Source: Siderastrea radians (taxonomy: Eukaryota > Cnidaria > Anthozoa > Scleractinia > Rhizangiidae). From it: a DNA stretch of 64,000 bases. Below the pieces are notes generated by a model. That model ran no database searches and had not been told where the DNA came from. It was given only the letters and a program-made list of their open reading frames with translations. Positions within the stretch are counted from its first letter, which is position 1, and each line of letters opens with the position of its first letter. The stretch spans positions 36,799,536 to 36,863,535 of the forward strand of contig OZ024897.1 in assembly GCA_964017195.1 (NCBI GenBank), given 5' to 3'. A program made the position numbers and the translations under genes. Shown piece by piece: positions 53,545-62,673 of this stretch.

Positions 53545-53673
53545 CAAAATGAAAATGTCAATCACTGTCTCATTTTGTTCATGAGTTGTGTCTTCAAAAA
53601 AGTTCTACCACAATGTTCTGCCAAATACTAAGACGATTAAATGTTCTGCCAAAAAATACGAAGACGAGGGGGT

Positions 53674-54885
53674 TTAACTCACAAAGTCATCCAAATCAAA
53701 CGAAGAATCCTCCGGCAGCATCATGTCCGTTAAAAAGTCAAAGAAACAATCGTCCGACGACGACAACGACAAGTCATCGAGTAAATTGTTCAACAAAGAG
53801 TCGTCCGATGATGATGACGACAAGTCATCGAGTAAATTGTCCAAAAATCCTTTCCCATCGTCCCACATGTCACAAGAAGAAAGGGACGATTCGTCGCCTA
53901 CAGAATAATCCATGGGATGAAAGACCCCTGAATCCATGTCCATTAGGGTACCAGGTTGGTCCACAGAATCCTCCGGGCTGGGCGAGAGGGAATCATGAAA
54001 GTCCTGCATAAAATCTTCCAGGGTCACGGTTAATTTGAGGGGTCCTAAGGCTTGGCGTTTCTCCTCCGTTGTCTTTTGGACCATGGGACCTCTTTGTCGA
54101 CGTAAGAGGGCCGAGCTCTCACGCTTTCTCACTAAGTATTGTTTCTGCCACCGTTGACCTGCTTCCGATCGGTAAAATTGTCTTTTGTACTCCCGGAGTT
54201 GTTCTGCATGGTCCTTATAGTACTCTTTAATGCGGGCCCGACACCTCTCCCGATACTGTCGCCTCTGCTCGGCTATTCGCTCGTGGTTTTTGATCCGATA
54301 TTGTCGACTCCTCTCGATTAATCGCTCGCGGTTTTTGGCCCGATATTGTCGGTTCTGCTCAGCAATTCGATCAGGATGTTTGGCCCGGTACCTGGCTTGA
54401 GCCCGTCGTTTCTGCTCGGCGAATCGCTCCGGATCTCTGTCCCGGTACCTGGCTTTCATAGCCCGTCGATGCACCAGTCGATTTTTTTCTTTGGCTAGGA
54501 TCTCTGCCGCTTTCTTGTAAATGTCGTCTTCGTCGTCGTCGTCGTCATCGCTGTCGCTGTCGTTTTGTGGGGAGCTCGTCAGGCCTTGGCGACCGCATGG
54601 GTAGCAGCTTTCGCGAGACCTCGGGCGAGGGCGGCGGGGCTGGCGGGGGTGTCTGGGGCCGCTTAAACTCATGGCGCCAATAGGGGCAGCAGAAGTCGAG
54701 GCCCCGGATGTACCACTCGGTGGTGAATTGTGGGTAGCAGCCCTGGTTCCAGTGCTGTTGCACGTAGGTGTGCCGTGCTGCCTGGACTGCCTTGGCGACC
54801 TGCCTCCTTTTCCTTCTCTCCTCAAGCAGTTCCTCCCCATACGCCCTGATGTCGTCATCGTCGATTGCCCACTCCTTAACCTCAT
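53674..54885 (-). CDS. Acidic, charged-repeat protein (up to 403 aa; start uncertain)
   Basis: From about residue 107 the protein looks genuine: an Asp run, then about five units of 16-17 residues around RYRxKxxERxxEQ (about 150-235). A C-terminal acidic half follows with FLDNLLDDLSSSSSDD and a near-copy LLNNLLDDLSLSSSDD, resembling a transactivation domain. The N-terminal 100 codons overlap the 54949 gene in another frame and may not be translated. An ATG at 54672 is a possible start; splicing or +1 frameshifting from the 54949 gene is another. No known family. An early regulatory role is guesswork based on position. Confidence 0.6.
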   Translation of the reverse strand: MRLRSGQSTMTTSGRMGRNCLRREGKGGRSPRQSRQHGTPTCNSTGTRAATHNSPPSGTSGASTSAAPIGAMSLSGPRHPRQPRRPRPRSRESCYPCGRQGLTSSPQNDSDSDDDDDDEDDIYKKAAEILAKEKNRLVHRRAMKARYRDRDPERFAEQKRRAQARYRAKHPDRIAEQNRQYRAKNRERLIERSRQYRIKNHERIAEQRRQYRERCRARIKEYYKDHAEQLREYKRQFYRSEAGQRWQKQYLVRKRESSALLRRQRGPMVQKTTEEKRQALGPLKLTVTLEDFMQDFHDSLSPSPEDSVDQPGTLMDMDSGVFHPMDYSVGDESSLSSCDMWDDGKGFLDNLLDDLSSSSSDDSLLNNLLDDLSLSSSDDCFFDFLTDMMLPEDSSFDLDDFVS

Positions 54886-54949
54886 TTAAAATTTCTTGGA
54901 CTTCAAACTTCTCGAACTCTTCTAAAAGCTTCTCATGGTCAGAGTCCAT
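54545..54949 (-). CDS. Hypothetical early-type protein (134 aa)
   Basis: The ATG at 54949 opens MDSDHEKLLEEFEKFEVQ; a TATA box on the minus strand (TATAAAAC at about 54987-54980) lies about 32 bases upstream. A charged helix is followed by WNQGCYPQFTTEWYIRGLDF and CCPYW, then a Pro-rich tail that ends in Arg/Gln. It stops inside the Asp-rich codons of the next ORF (+1 frame). It faces PolB across a shared promoter region. Its layout recalls small early proteins of DNA tumour viruses, but I found no motif that proves this. Confidence 0.6.
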   Translation of the reverse strand: MDSDHEKLLEEFEKFEVQEILNEVKEWAIDDDDIRAYGEELLEERRKRRQVAKAVQAARHTYVQQHWNQGCYPQFTTEWYIRGLDFCCPYWRHEFKRPQTPPPAPPPSPEVSRKLLPMRSPRPDELPTKRQRQR

Positions 54950-55176
54950 TTTGAGATGACTCACCTCGAGGGTCGATTTGTTTTATAGTCTCTCATTCGT
55001 TCCCGTGATGCACCAGGGACCCCAACTAGAGAGGGGGGAGGGGGGTCCCCCCACCCCTTCCCTTCCCTTCCAGGGTCCCCCCTGGGCCCTCTCCCTCATT
55101 GGTTCCTTCCCCTCCCACGTGACTTTTTTGTTCCCTATAAAAACAGAGCCCCGACCTCCAGCCAGTTCATCTGATC
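54950..55176. promoter_or_regulatory. Divergent promoter: early-type gene and PolB
   Basis: The plus strand at 55025-55150 carries the same module as the RING promoter: the GGGGGGTCCCCCC palindrome, CATTGGTTCC, a CACGTGACT block and TATAAAAAC (55136), 41 bases before the PolB ATG. The minus strand has TATAAAAC for the 134-aa gene. Confidence 0.7.
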
Positions 55177-58100
55177 ATGGCCTCTCAGCCAGAAGAAGCC
55201 GAAGCGGGGCCCAGTGGCCTTAGCCACCACGAGTCCCTCCAATTGTTAGGCCTGGACATCTCTGATTCAGAAGACGACACGAATTCCTGTGTGGGACGTT
55301 TGATTTGCCCCGAAGAGATGACTTGCAGTGACGAGGATGACATTTGTGAAGAGGCGTTGGATCGCTTCGAACGCCAACGTGCCTTTCAAACCCAACTCCT
55401 TGAACAAAGTGGCGGAGGATTGGATACCCATGAAGAGGGTGCCTTCGACTTTGAACTCGAACGTTTTGTGGATCGGAGGAGTCAACGCCTGGGGGTGCGT
55501 GAACGTCAATTCAATACCCGTTTACGCCAAAGGGGGAACTTGATTCCAGGTCAAAACATTACCCAAGCTCTCCAAGACGGATTACGTCGAGCGGTGAATC
55601 AAGTGTTAGACACCACACCTGACCTCCACGATCAAGATCGTCTGTACTTTACCATCGCCTCAAACAGACTCCACAATAATTTTCAGGGCTGGGGATTACG
55701 TGCGGGTGAATGGCGTCGAGACACGGAGCGTGTAGAGGCTCTGTTCCAACGTTTAGCCCAAGCCTTGAATAGCAACGAACAATTTGAAATGGACGATTCC
55801 TTTCAAGTATCCATCACTCAAGTCCATCATGCTCCTCAAGGCACCGGCAGACCACGGCGCGGTAAGCCGGGTCATCCCACGATGGACCTGTTGAGAACTA
55901 ACAAACGGTCTGTCATAACAATCAAAAACGATGACGAACTCTGTTGTGCCAGAGCCCTCGTGGTCGCCAAGGCCAGAGTGGACCAGCACCCGAAACACAA
56001 AAGCATTCGCCAGGGGTACAGACCACTGCAAAGAACCCTCGCTTGGGACCTGCATCGGGAAGCCAACGTACCCCTCGGCCCATGCAGCTACGATGCTTTG
56101 ACGGCTTTTAGTCAAGCCCCATCCCTCACCGGTTACCAGATCATCCTAGTGGATGCGCAGCGATCGTTCCACATCACGACGTTTGGACCCCTTTCTGACA
56201 AACAACTGATCCTACTGCACAACAAAGACCATTATGATGTCATCACCAAATTGCCGGGGTTTTTCGGGTCGAGTTATGTCTGTGCGGATTGTTGGAAACC
56301 CTACAACACCGAGGGGATGCATCGATGCACCAAGACCAAGTTGTGCGGAGCCTGTCGACAGAGAGAGTGCCCCGATTTCCTGTATGCTTACCCCCGACAC
56401 CTTAAAGCCACTCAACGTTGTCAGTCGTGTCATAGGGACTTTTTTGGAGACACTTGCCTCCAAGCCCACGCCAGCAAGACCCACGCGGGCAAACCCATCA
56501 CAGACTCCAAGTTCTCCGTGTGCTCTCAACGACACCGATGCCGTGACTGTTATCAACAAAATGTAGGCTTGTCCAACATTCAACGTCACCTTTGTTGGCA
56601 CGTGGATTGCCCTTCTTGCCATGAGTACCTACCCATTAAAGATCACCGTTGTTTCATACAAAGAGCCCCTCAAGACAAGAAGAAGAAAAGAAAGAGGACA
56701 CGTCAAAAGGGTCCTCGCGCTAAACGAGGGGCAGCAGCAGCAACCGCGACACCTTCTGCACCCGAAGAGGAGGAGGAGGAGGAGGAGGAGGAGGAGGAGC
56801 TACCACCCTTGCATGTCTTCTTTGATATTGAAGCCATGCAACCCCAGGAAAAACACATTGCCAATCTCGTCGTGGCCGAAACCGATGACGATGTCAACCA
56901 TCCAACCCAGCGGTTCTTTGGTCCCTTCTGTATCCGAGATTTCCTGGAATGGTTGGATAACTTGACACTCAACGATACCCGTCAAGTCATTGTGTTGGCC
57001 CATAATTTTCAAGGGTGCGATGGGTACTTTATCCTCCATCAATACTATGATGAGAACCAGATCGTCCAACAACTCCGGAACGGATGTAAACTCCTGGAAG
57101 TCAAGCATGACCGCATCCGCTTCATTGATTCCATGAGTTTCTTCCAGATGCCTTTGTCCGCGTTTCCCAAAACCTTTGGCTTGACAGAACTCTGCAAAGG
57201 GTATTTCCCACACAAGTTCAACCAACCCGGTGATTATTATCAAAACTACGTGGGCATCCTCCCATCACGCGATCACTACATGCCCGAAACCATGTCACCC
57301 CAAGACAGGCAAGCCTTCGAAACCTGGCATCAAGAACAACGCGACAAGGGCGTGGTGTTTAATTTTAAAGAAGAGTTGACCGCCTATTGTGAATCGGATG
57401 TACGTCTCTTGAAACAAGGATGCCTGACTTTCAAACGCTTGTTTGAAGACTTAACAGGATTCAATCCCTTTGAACACGTCACCATTGCCTCGGCTTGTAA
57501 TCGAGATTTACGTAGGAACCGGATGATCCCCAACAGTATTGCCAGTGAACCCGTCCGTGGTAGTTGGAGAAACAAGATCAATCAGTCCCTCCCAGCCCTC
57601 CACTGGTTAACCTGGTGCGATCACCAACTACGCCAACGCGCCCTCCAAGATCTCAGCCCCGACGATCTACTGGCCAGCGCCTATCCAGACCATCATCGCC
57701 AGTACGTACAACATGTCCGAAATGCCGGCGAGTATAAGATCCCCGGGACTGACATCCATGTAGATGGTTATTGCCCCGACACCCACACCGTCTACGAATT
57801 TCAAGGGTGTTTCTGGCACGGATGCCCCACCTGTTACCCCAATCGCCATGAAAAACATGCCAGTCACTGTGATCGGACTATGCAAGATGTCTACGAGACC
57901 ACCCAGCAAAAAACCCAACAATTAAGAGACCAAGGGTACAAGGTCATTGAAATGTGGGGATGTGAATGGGAACACCTCCAACAAACCCAACCAGAGATCG
58001 ACTCCTTCGTCCAGGGACTCGACTTTATAGAACCTCTAAAACCTCGAGAGGCTTTCTGTGGGGGTCGTACCAATGCCGTCAAACTCTACCATCATATCAC

Positions 58101-59412
58101 CCCCGGCCAAAAGATCCATTACATCGATGTCACCGCCTTGTACCCCTGGGTCAACAAGAAGTCTATCTACCCCAAAGGACATCCCACCATCCTTTCCCAA
58201 CCGGGTCACACTGACATACACCAGTACTTTGGCTTGATCCAATGTCAAGTCCTGCCCCCCCGTGAATTGTACCATCCCGTGCTGCCTTACCGCCATGACG
58301 GCAAACTACTCTTTCCACTCTGTGCCCGTTGTGCGGAAGAAGAAATGGCCAAACCCCTTCTAGACAGATCCTATCATTGCCCTCACACCGACGAGGAACG
58401 CACCCTCACCAGTACCTGGTGCAGCCCCGAATTAGTCAAAGCCGTCGAGCTCGGGTACCAAGTCCAGTACATCCACGAAGTCTGGCATTTTGAAGAAACC
58501 TGTGAGGGGCTCTTCGAAGATTACGTTAATACCTGGCTTAAAATTAAACAAGAAGCCAGTGGGTGGCCTAAGGACGACATGACAGAAGAAGAAAAACAAA
58601 GTTACATCGAACAGTACTTCCTGCATGAAGGCATCCAGTTGGACTACAACAAGATCGAATACAACCCGGGCCTGCGTACCCTAGCTAAGCTGATGTTGAA
58701 CTCCATGTGGGCCAAGTTTGGACAACGCCTTAACAAGACCCAAGTCCAAACCTTTGATGACCCTCAAGCTTTCCACCAATTCTTAGAAACGGATACCCTC
58801 GATATACGTCACGTCTCCGTGATCAATGATGACATGGTGGAGGTGCACTACCAACATCAAGAAGAGGACATCCCCGTCTCACCCAACCTGAACATCTTTG
58901 TGGCCGCGTTCACCACCTGTCACGCCCGACTCAAACTGTATGAAGCCCTGGAATCCTTGGGAGAACGGGTCCTGTATTACGACACAGACTCTGTTATCTT
59001 CATCCAAAACGAAGGCCAAACCAATCCAGAATTAGGCCGTTACCTCGGTGACTTCACCTCTGAGTTGAGCAAGGACGAGTACATTGAAGAATTTGTGAGT
59101 GGGGGCCCCAAGAATTATGGGTATACCACTAATCAAGGACACGTGGAGTGTAAGGTGAGAGGGTTCCGTCTCAACAGCGAGGGCAAGACCCAACTCAACT
59201 ACGACATCATGCGTCAGAATGTCCAAGACGAAATCCAGAAACCCCTGCTGAAACCCCGACAGATTCAAGTCACCAAAACTTATCAGATCGTGCGCAATCC
59301 AAAAACCTATGACTTGTACACACAGCCCCAACACAAATGGTACCAACTGGCATATGACAAGAGAGTCCTGGATCCCCAAACCTTCTTCACCTACCCCTAT
59401 GGCTACGAATGA
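55177..59412 (+). CDS. polB: Protein-primed family B DNA polymerase (1411 aa)
   Basis: Exonuclease motif I FFDIEAM (D550, E552) and a YCESDVRLLKQG motif III. Polymerase motif A is D984 (YIDVTALYP), motif B KLMLNSMWAKFG (K1171-N1175 region), and motif C YYDTDS (D1269, D1271). The N-terminal 370 residues probably include the terminal-protein or priming region. A Cys/His-rich region (about 369-490) has repeated C-x2-C. A Glu run precedes the exonuclease. A Vsr-like insertion (EFQGCFWHGCPTC...YETTQQKTQQLRDQGY...MWGCEW, about 872-950) is typical of Polinton PolB. All catalytic residues are present and there are no frameshifts. Confidence 0.95.
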   Translation: MASQPEEAEAGPSGLSHHESLQLLGLDISDSEDDTNSCVGRLICPEEMTCSDEDDICEEALDRFERQRAFQTQLLEQSGGGLDTHEEGAFDFELERFVDRRSQRLGVRERQFNTRLRQRGNLIPGQNITQALQDGLRRAVNQVLDTTPDLHDQDRLYFTIASNRLHNNFQGWGLRAGEWRRDTERVEALFQRLAQALNSNEQFEMDDSFQVSITQVHHAPQGTGRPRRGKPGHPTMDLLRTNKRSVITIKNDDELCCARALVVAKARVDQHPKHKSIRQGYRPLQRTLAWDLHREANVPLGPCSYDALTAFSQAPSLTGYQIILVDAQRSFHITTFGPLSDKQLILLHNKDHYDVITKLPGFFGSSYVCADCWKPYNTEGMHRCTKTKLCGACRQRECPDFLYAYPRHLKATQRCQSCHRDFFGDTCLQAHASKTHAGKPITDSKFSVCSQRHRCRDCYQQNVGLSNIQRHLCWHVDCPSCHEYLPIKDHRCFIQRAPQDKKKKRKRTRQKGPRAKRGAAAATATPSAPEEEEEEEEEEEELPPLHVFFDIEAMQPQEKHIANLVVAETDDDVNHPTQRFFGPFCIRDFLEWLDNLTLNDTRQVIVLAHNFQGCDGYFILHQYYDENQIVQQLRNGCKLLEVKHDRIRFIDSMSFFQMPLSAFPKTFGLTELCKGYFPHKFNQPGDYYQNYVGILPSRDHYMPETMSPQDRQAFETWHQEQRDKGVVFNFKEELTAYCESDVRLLKQGCLTFKRLFEDLTGFNPFEHVTIASACNRDLRRNRMIPNSIASEPVRGSWRNKINQSLPALHWLTWCDHQLRQRALQDLSPDDLLASAYPDHHRQYVQHVRNAGEYKIPGTDIHVDGYCPDTHTVYEFQGCFWHGCPTCYPNRHEKHASHCDRTMQDVYETTQQKTQQLRDQGYKVIEMWGCEWEHLQQTQPEIDSFVQGLDFIEPLKPREAFCGGRTNAVKLYHHITPGQKIHYIDVTALYPWVNKKSIYPKGHPTILSQPGHTDIHQYFGLIQCQVLPPRELYHPVLPYRHDGKLLFPLCARCAEEEMAKPLLDRSYHCPHTDEERTLTSTWCSPELVKAVELGYQVQYIHEVWHFEETCEGLFEDYVNTWLKIKQEASGWPKDDMTEEEKQSYIEQYFLHEGIQLDYNKIEYNPGLRTLAKLMLNSMWAKFGQRLNKTQVQTFDDPQAFHQFLETDTLDIRHVSVINDDMVEVHYQHQEEDIPVSPNLNIFVAAFTTCHARLKLYEALESLGERVLYYDTDSVIFIQNEGQTNPELGRYLGDFTSELSKDEYIEEFVSGGPKNYGYTTNQGHVECKVRGFRLNSEGKTQLNYDIMRQNVQDEIQKPLLKPRQIQVTKTYQIVRNPKTYDLYTQPQHKWYQLAYDKRVLDPQTFFTYPYGYE

Positions 59413-59801
59413 GAGATCAAAAAACAAGATCGTCGATTGTGATCACTGTGATCGAGAACATTTGGCGCCACCACCACCACCCCCATTCTACAGTTCCTTT
59501 GCCATACCTTTGATGAGAAATCAATCATATCAACGTCAATAACAACAATGGATCCGTGACAACAACCAATGGCGAAGAATAACTCGATGTCAAAAACAAT
59601 GGTGGGGACCCTCTATTGAACATTAAGGAATCTGCTGTCTGTTGAAGGACAGATTCAAAAAGGAACACTTATGAAAAGGAACTCAAAGGAATACTCAGGA
59701 AACCCTCCTCCTATTTTCTCAGTTATTGTAAACAAAAGTATAACAATAAAAAAAAGTATTTATTAATTTTGTGTTGTTTTCACTCCAAGGACTATCCCCG
59801 T
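59413..59801 (+). other. PolB 3' untranslated region
   Basis: No gene. AATAAA at 59745-59750 followed by an A-run is the likely polyadenylation signal for PolB, just before the right inverted repeat. Confidence 0.6.
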
Positions 59802-60096
59802 TGCTCCAATTGGACTTTGGACTTTGAGCCCGCGTTTTCTCAGTGGTTTTGCCCTATCCTGAGCCCACGATCCTTTTTTCACATTGCTCAGCGGTTTCTC
59901 ATCCTAAAACACGTGACTTCCGGTTTACGGCACTTCCGGTGACGTCACTTCCGGTTCCGGTCATGTGACTTCCGGTTGTATGAGCCTGCGATCCCTTTTT
60001 CCCATTGCTCAGCGGTTTCCCATCCCGCTTCCGGTGATGACGTCACTCGACCAATCAGAAGCCAGGAAATCGGCCATACGAGCCCACTTTACTACT
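59802..60096 (-). repeat. Polinton right terminal inverted repeat
   Basis: Complement of 34256-34550 with about five substitutions. Same set of ETS-like and CRE-like sites and the GAAACCGCTGAGCAATG direct repeat. Confidence 0.95.
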
Positions 60097-60110
60097 AATA
60101 TGACACATAC

Positions 60111-60275
60111 CCAACAACACAGGCCATTTAAATGGTGTGGAACGAATATCCCAATTCAGCTAAGTCGCTGCAAAACATCTTGATTTTTTGTTGGGGGCAG
60201 GGAGCAGTTTTTCGGTTGGAAATAGCTCTTCGTGCCATGATTTGTAGACGTCACTCCCTTTAAAGCCGCGTCCAT
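60111..60275 (-). pseudogene. Copy B 5' exon, with small deletions
   Basis: Aligned to 20069-20220 of copy A with the same acceptor (TGCAG before ATG) and donor (GTATGT). At least two single-base deletions relative to copy A break the frame, so this exon is probably inactive. The Polinton lies 14 bp beyond the donor. Confidence 0.5.
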
Positions 60276-62642
60276 CTGCAATAGAGGTACCAAATTGCTA
60301 AACACATAAGTTGAAATTTCCTAGAATCGCGGATAGCAATGAACATTGTATTGTTTCACAATAATCAAAGTTAGTCGACTGATAGACCAATCGATTGGTA
60401 GGTTATATAAGTTACTTGGGCTAGTTACTTTTTAAAAGATAGCCAGGCTGAAGTAGAATTATTTGTTAGCCAACAATTATGTATTTTCTTTGGCGGGTTG
60501 ACCTGGTCTCCCCCGGGTGGCCTCCTAACTCTAATTCAGTTAGTTGTATAGCTAAGGTAACTGGGTACTCCGTACTGTTTAACAAGTCAAGATAAACCAG
60601 TGGATAAGAATTATACAGTGCTAACCACGCTTTGAAAAACCGAGATGATGCAAGTGCATAAATTTTCACCGCTGGATAGCGATTTATCCACTGGATAAGA
60701 GTTATCCGCGCTTTGAACAAATAGGGTCTGGTTTTACCTAGAAGATGATATTTCTCTTAAATTCTACCAAATTTTACTCATTGACTAAAATCATTCTTTT
60801 GGGTGTCTTAAATTCCCAAAACTTCAGAAATTTGTATGTATAAAGCTATCAGCAGCTGGCAAATTCAGTGGAGATTTCTTCGGATAGGATTTTCTTTCCA
60901 GAAATTTTCCGAATGCAGCCTAAATGTTCAGCTAAACCCCTGAACAGATAAATCTACCTTACACAAATTTGCCTTTAAAAGGCTCTGAAACGATATAAGA
61001 TAGTAGAAAATGATATAAGACTTAACTTAGTATTTTGCTGACATTTTATCGTGGGATGCCTCGGTGGTAAAGGAACGAGGAGGAAAACAAAGCTTCAGAA
61101 TGCAAATACAATACAATACAATACAATACTTCATTGACACTCCCCTAGTGGGACTTTTCAATGACAATATAAGGTAAAAGAAAACTAATTTAAAAACAAT
61201 TAACAATTCATTTAAAAATGTAAAAAATATAAGCTTACATAAAGTGACAAAACATTGAAATCGCTTCTGTCGTATTGAACGTGACGTAAAATGACTGAAA
61301 TCTGTGAATTGGCCGGAATAACACAGAGAAAAACTGTCAGAAACACTGTTTTCCTTCTGAAAGGTAAACACGTTCAATTTCCATTACTATGAAGAAAACT
61401 CTCAAGCTGATTTGGCCCGATGCACAAACATTTCTGAAGGCCAAATTTGCGAGTTTTTCACGGTTGTCACTCTAAGTAACTGTAAGTAATATCAGTAGTC
61501 GGTTCAGCTAACAAAATAAATTTATAATGACTGTACTTTAATTGACATGTTATTTACGTTACCGTTTTGATCCAGAAACTGGTTTCAGAAAAATGGGCAG
61601 GAAGTTCAAGGCCATTCGCAAAGGGTCGCCAACTGAAAAACTCTCTTTGGTGACACCGCACTGCCTTGCAAAATGGCGGGAAACCATTGCGCGCTTTTCG
61701 ACCCCGCTGACCGCTGGGCTCGAACTCGCGGTTTGTTACAGCTAGCGTGCGAGACGCGAGTTTCAGCCCAGAAACAGGTAATTTATAAACATCTTATTGG
61801 CTCCAGGTGTTATATACCCTGAGTTTCATGGTGAATTGACCACGCAGTCTTTTCTGTTAACAAAAAGTACAAATAATAAGTTATAAAATCAATGAAAAGC
61901 TTTCCGAGACAGAGGTTTTGACGAACAGTAATGCCATGCATAAAAACCCATGTATACCGTCCAGATACCTTAAAAACCCTCATAACAGAAAAACAGCACC
62001 GGGCTAAAATTTGGCCAACAAAGCGCCTATTATATAAGAACCAATTCAGCCTGTGAAATGAAGCAGGTTCTTATACGAAAAGTTACCAAAGATTAGACTA
62101 CGTAACGCTGGGACAGATCCAAGTATGTGTGCTGGATCATTAGAAAGACACAATGTGCAGTTTCAGAATGGAAGGGATTGGTTTTTCCAGAGTAAATTTG
62201 CCTAGTTTTCCAATGGGGGGAGGGGGGGGGAGGTAATTTGCCTAATGCCTAATTTTCTATCCAATTTTTGGCTCAATTTCGGGACATACAGAGAGGAGAA
62301 TGTCATACTATGGCAGATCATTCGCTAATAACCGAAACTTATGAGTTTTCTGCTAATAATTAAAAGCAACTTTTCAGTAGATACTGTACGCGTCATTTAT
62401 ATAAGAAACGCATCAGCCTGAAACAGAGAGTCATAGGTTCTTTTATGCGGGTTTTCAGTGTAGCTCTTGCATCGACGAGAAAACCATATCAGATAGGCAT
62501 TTGTTCACAAATAAACCCGCTAATTTCTGAAAAATTTTTGTGTCAGATCCGGAACAATCCTGCGCCGCTCTGATCTGTAAAGTAAATAGTCAAGAATCAA
62601 ATAGGTTTCCGTGCCGCGGCTTCTTGGGGCAGCGTGAACAGC

Positions 62643-62673
<31 letters not shown>

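Larger units (their letters stand above)
34256..60096. mobile_element. Complete Maverick/Polinton (adintovirus-like), 25,841 bp
   Basis: The element has 295-bp inverted ends starting AGTAGTAAAG and an exact 6-bp target duplication AATATG (34250-34255, 60097-60102), both hallmarks of Polintons. It encodes PolB, integrase, major capsid protein, protease and ATPase, all open, with a late-type gene block running rightward and divergent early-type pairs. The near-identity of the two ends and the intact core genes argue for a young insertion. One virion-type gene is interrupted by a Harbinger element (43993-47308) and one shows an internal stop. It is visibly more GC-rich than its flanks. Confidence 0.95.

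Noticed and set aside
54964..54976. AG then GTGAGT on the minus strand as a splice donor upstream of the 134-aa gene
   Set aside because: It lies between the TATA box and the ATG, probably upstream of the transcript start, so it is unlikely to be used.
34256..60096. Free virus or assembly artefact rather than an integrated element
   Set aside because: The exact 6-bp duplication, and flanks matching the first intron of the copy A/B gene family on both sides, show true integration.
61027..61377. Minus-strand 116-aa ORF
   Set aside because: Covers a repeated microsatellite and a probable LINE 3' end; hydrophobic low-quality translation.
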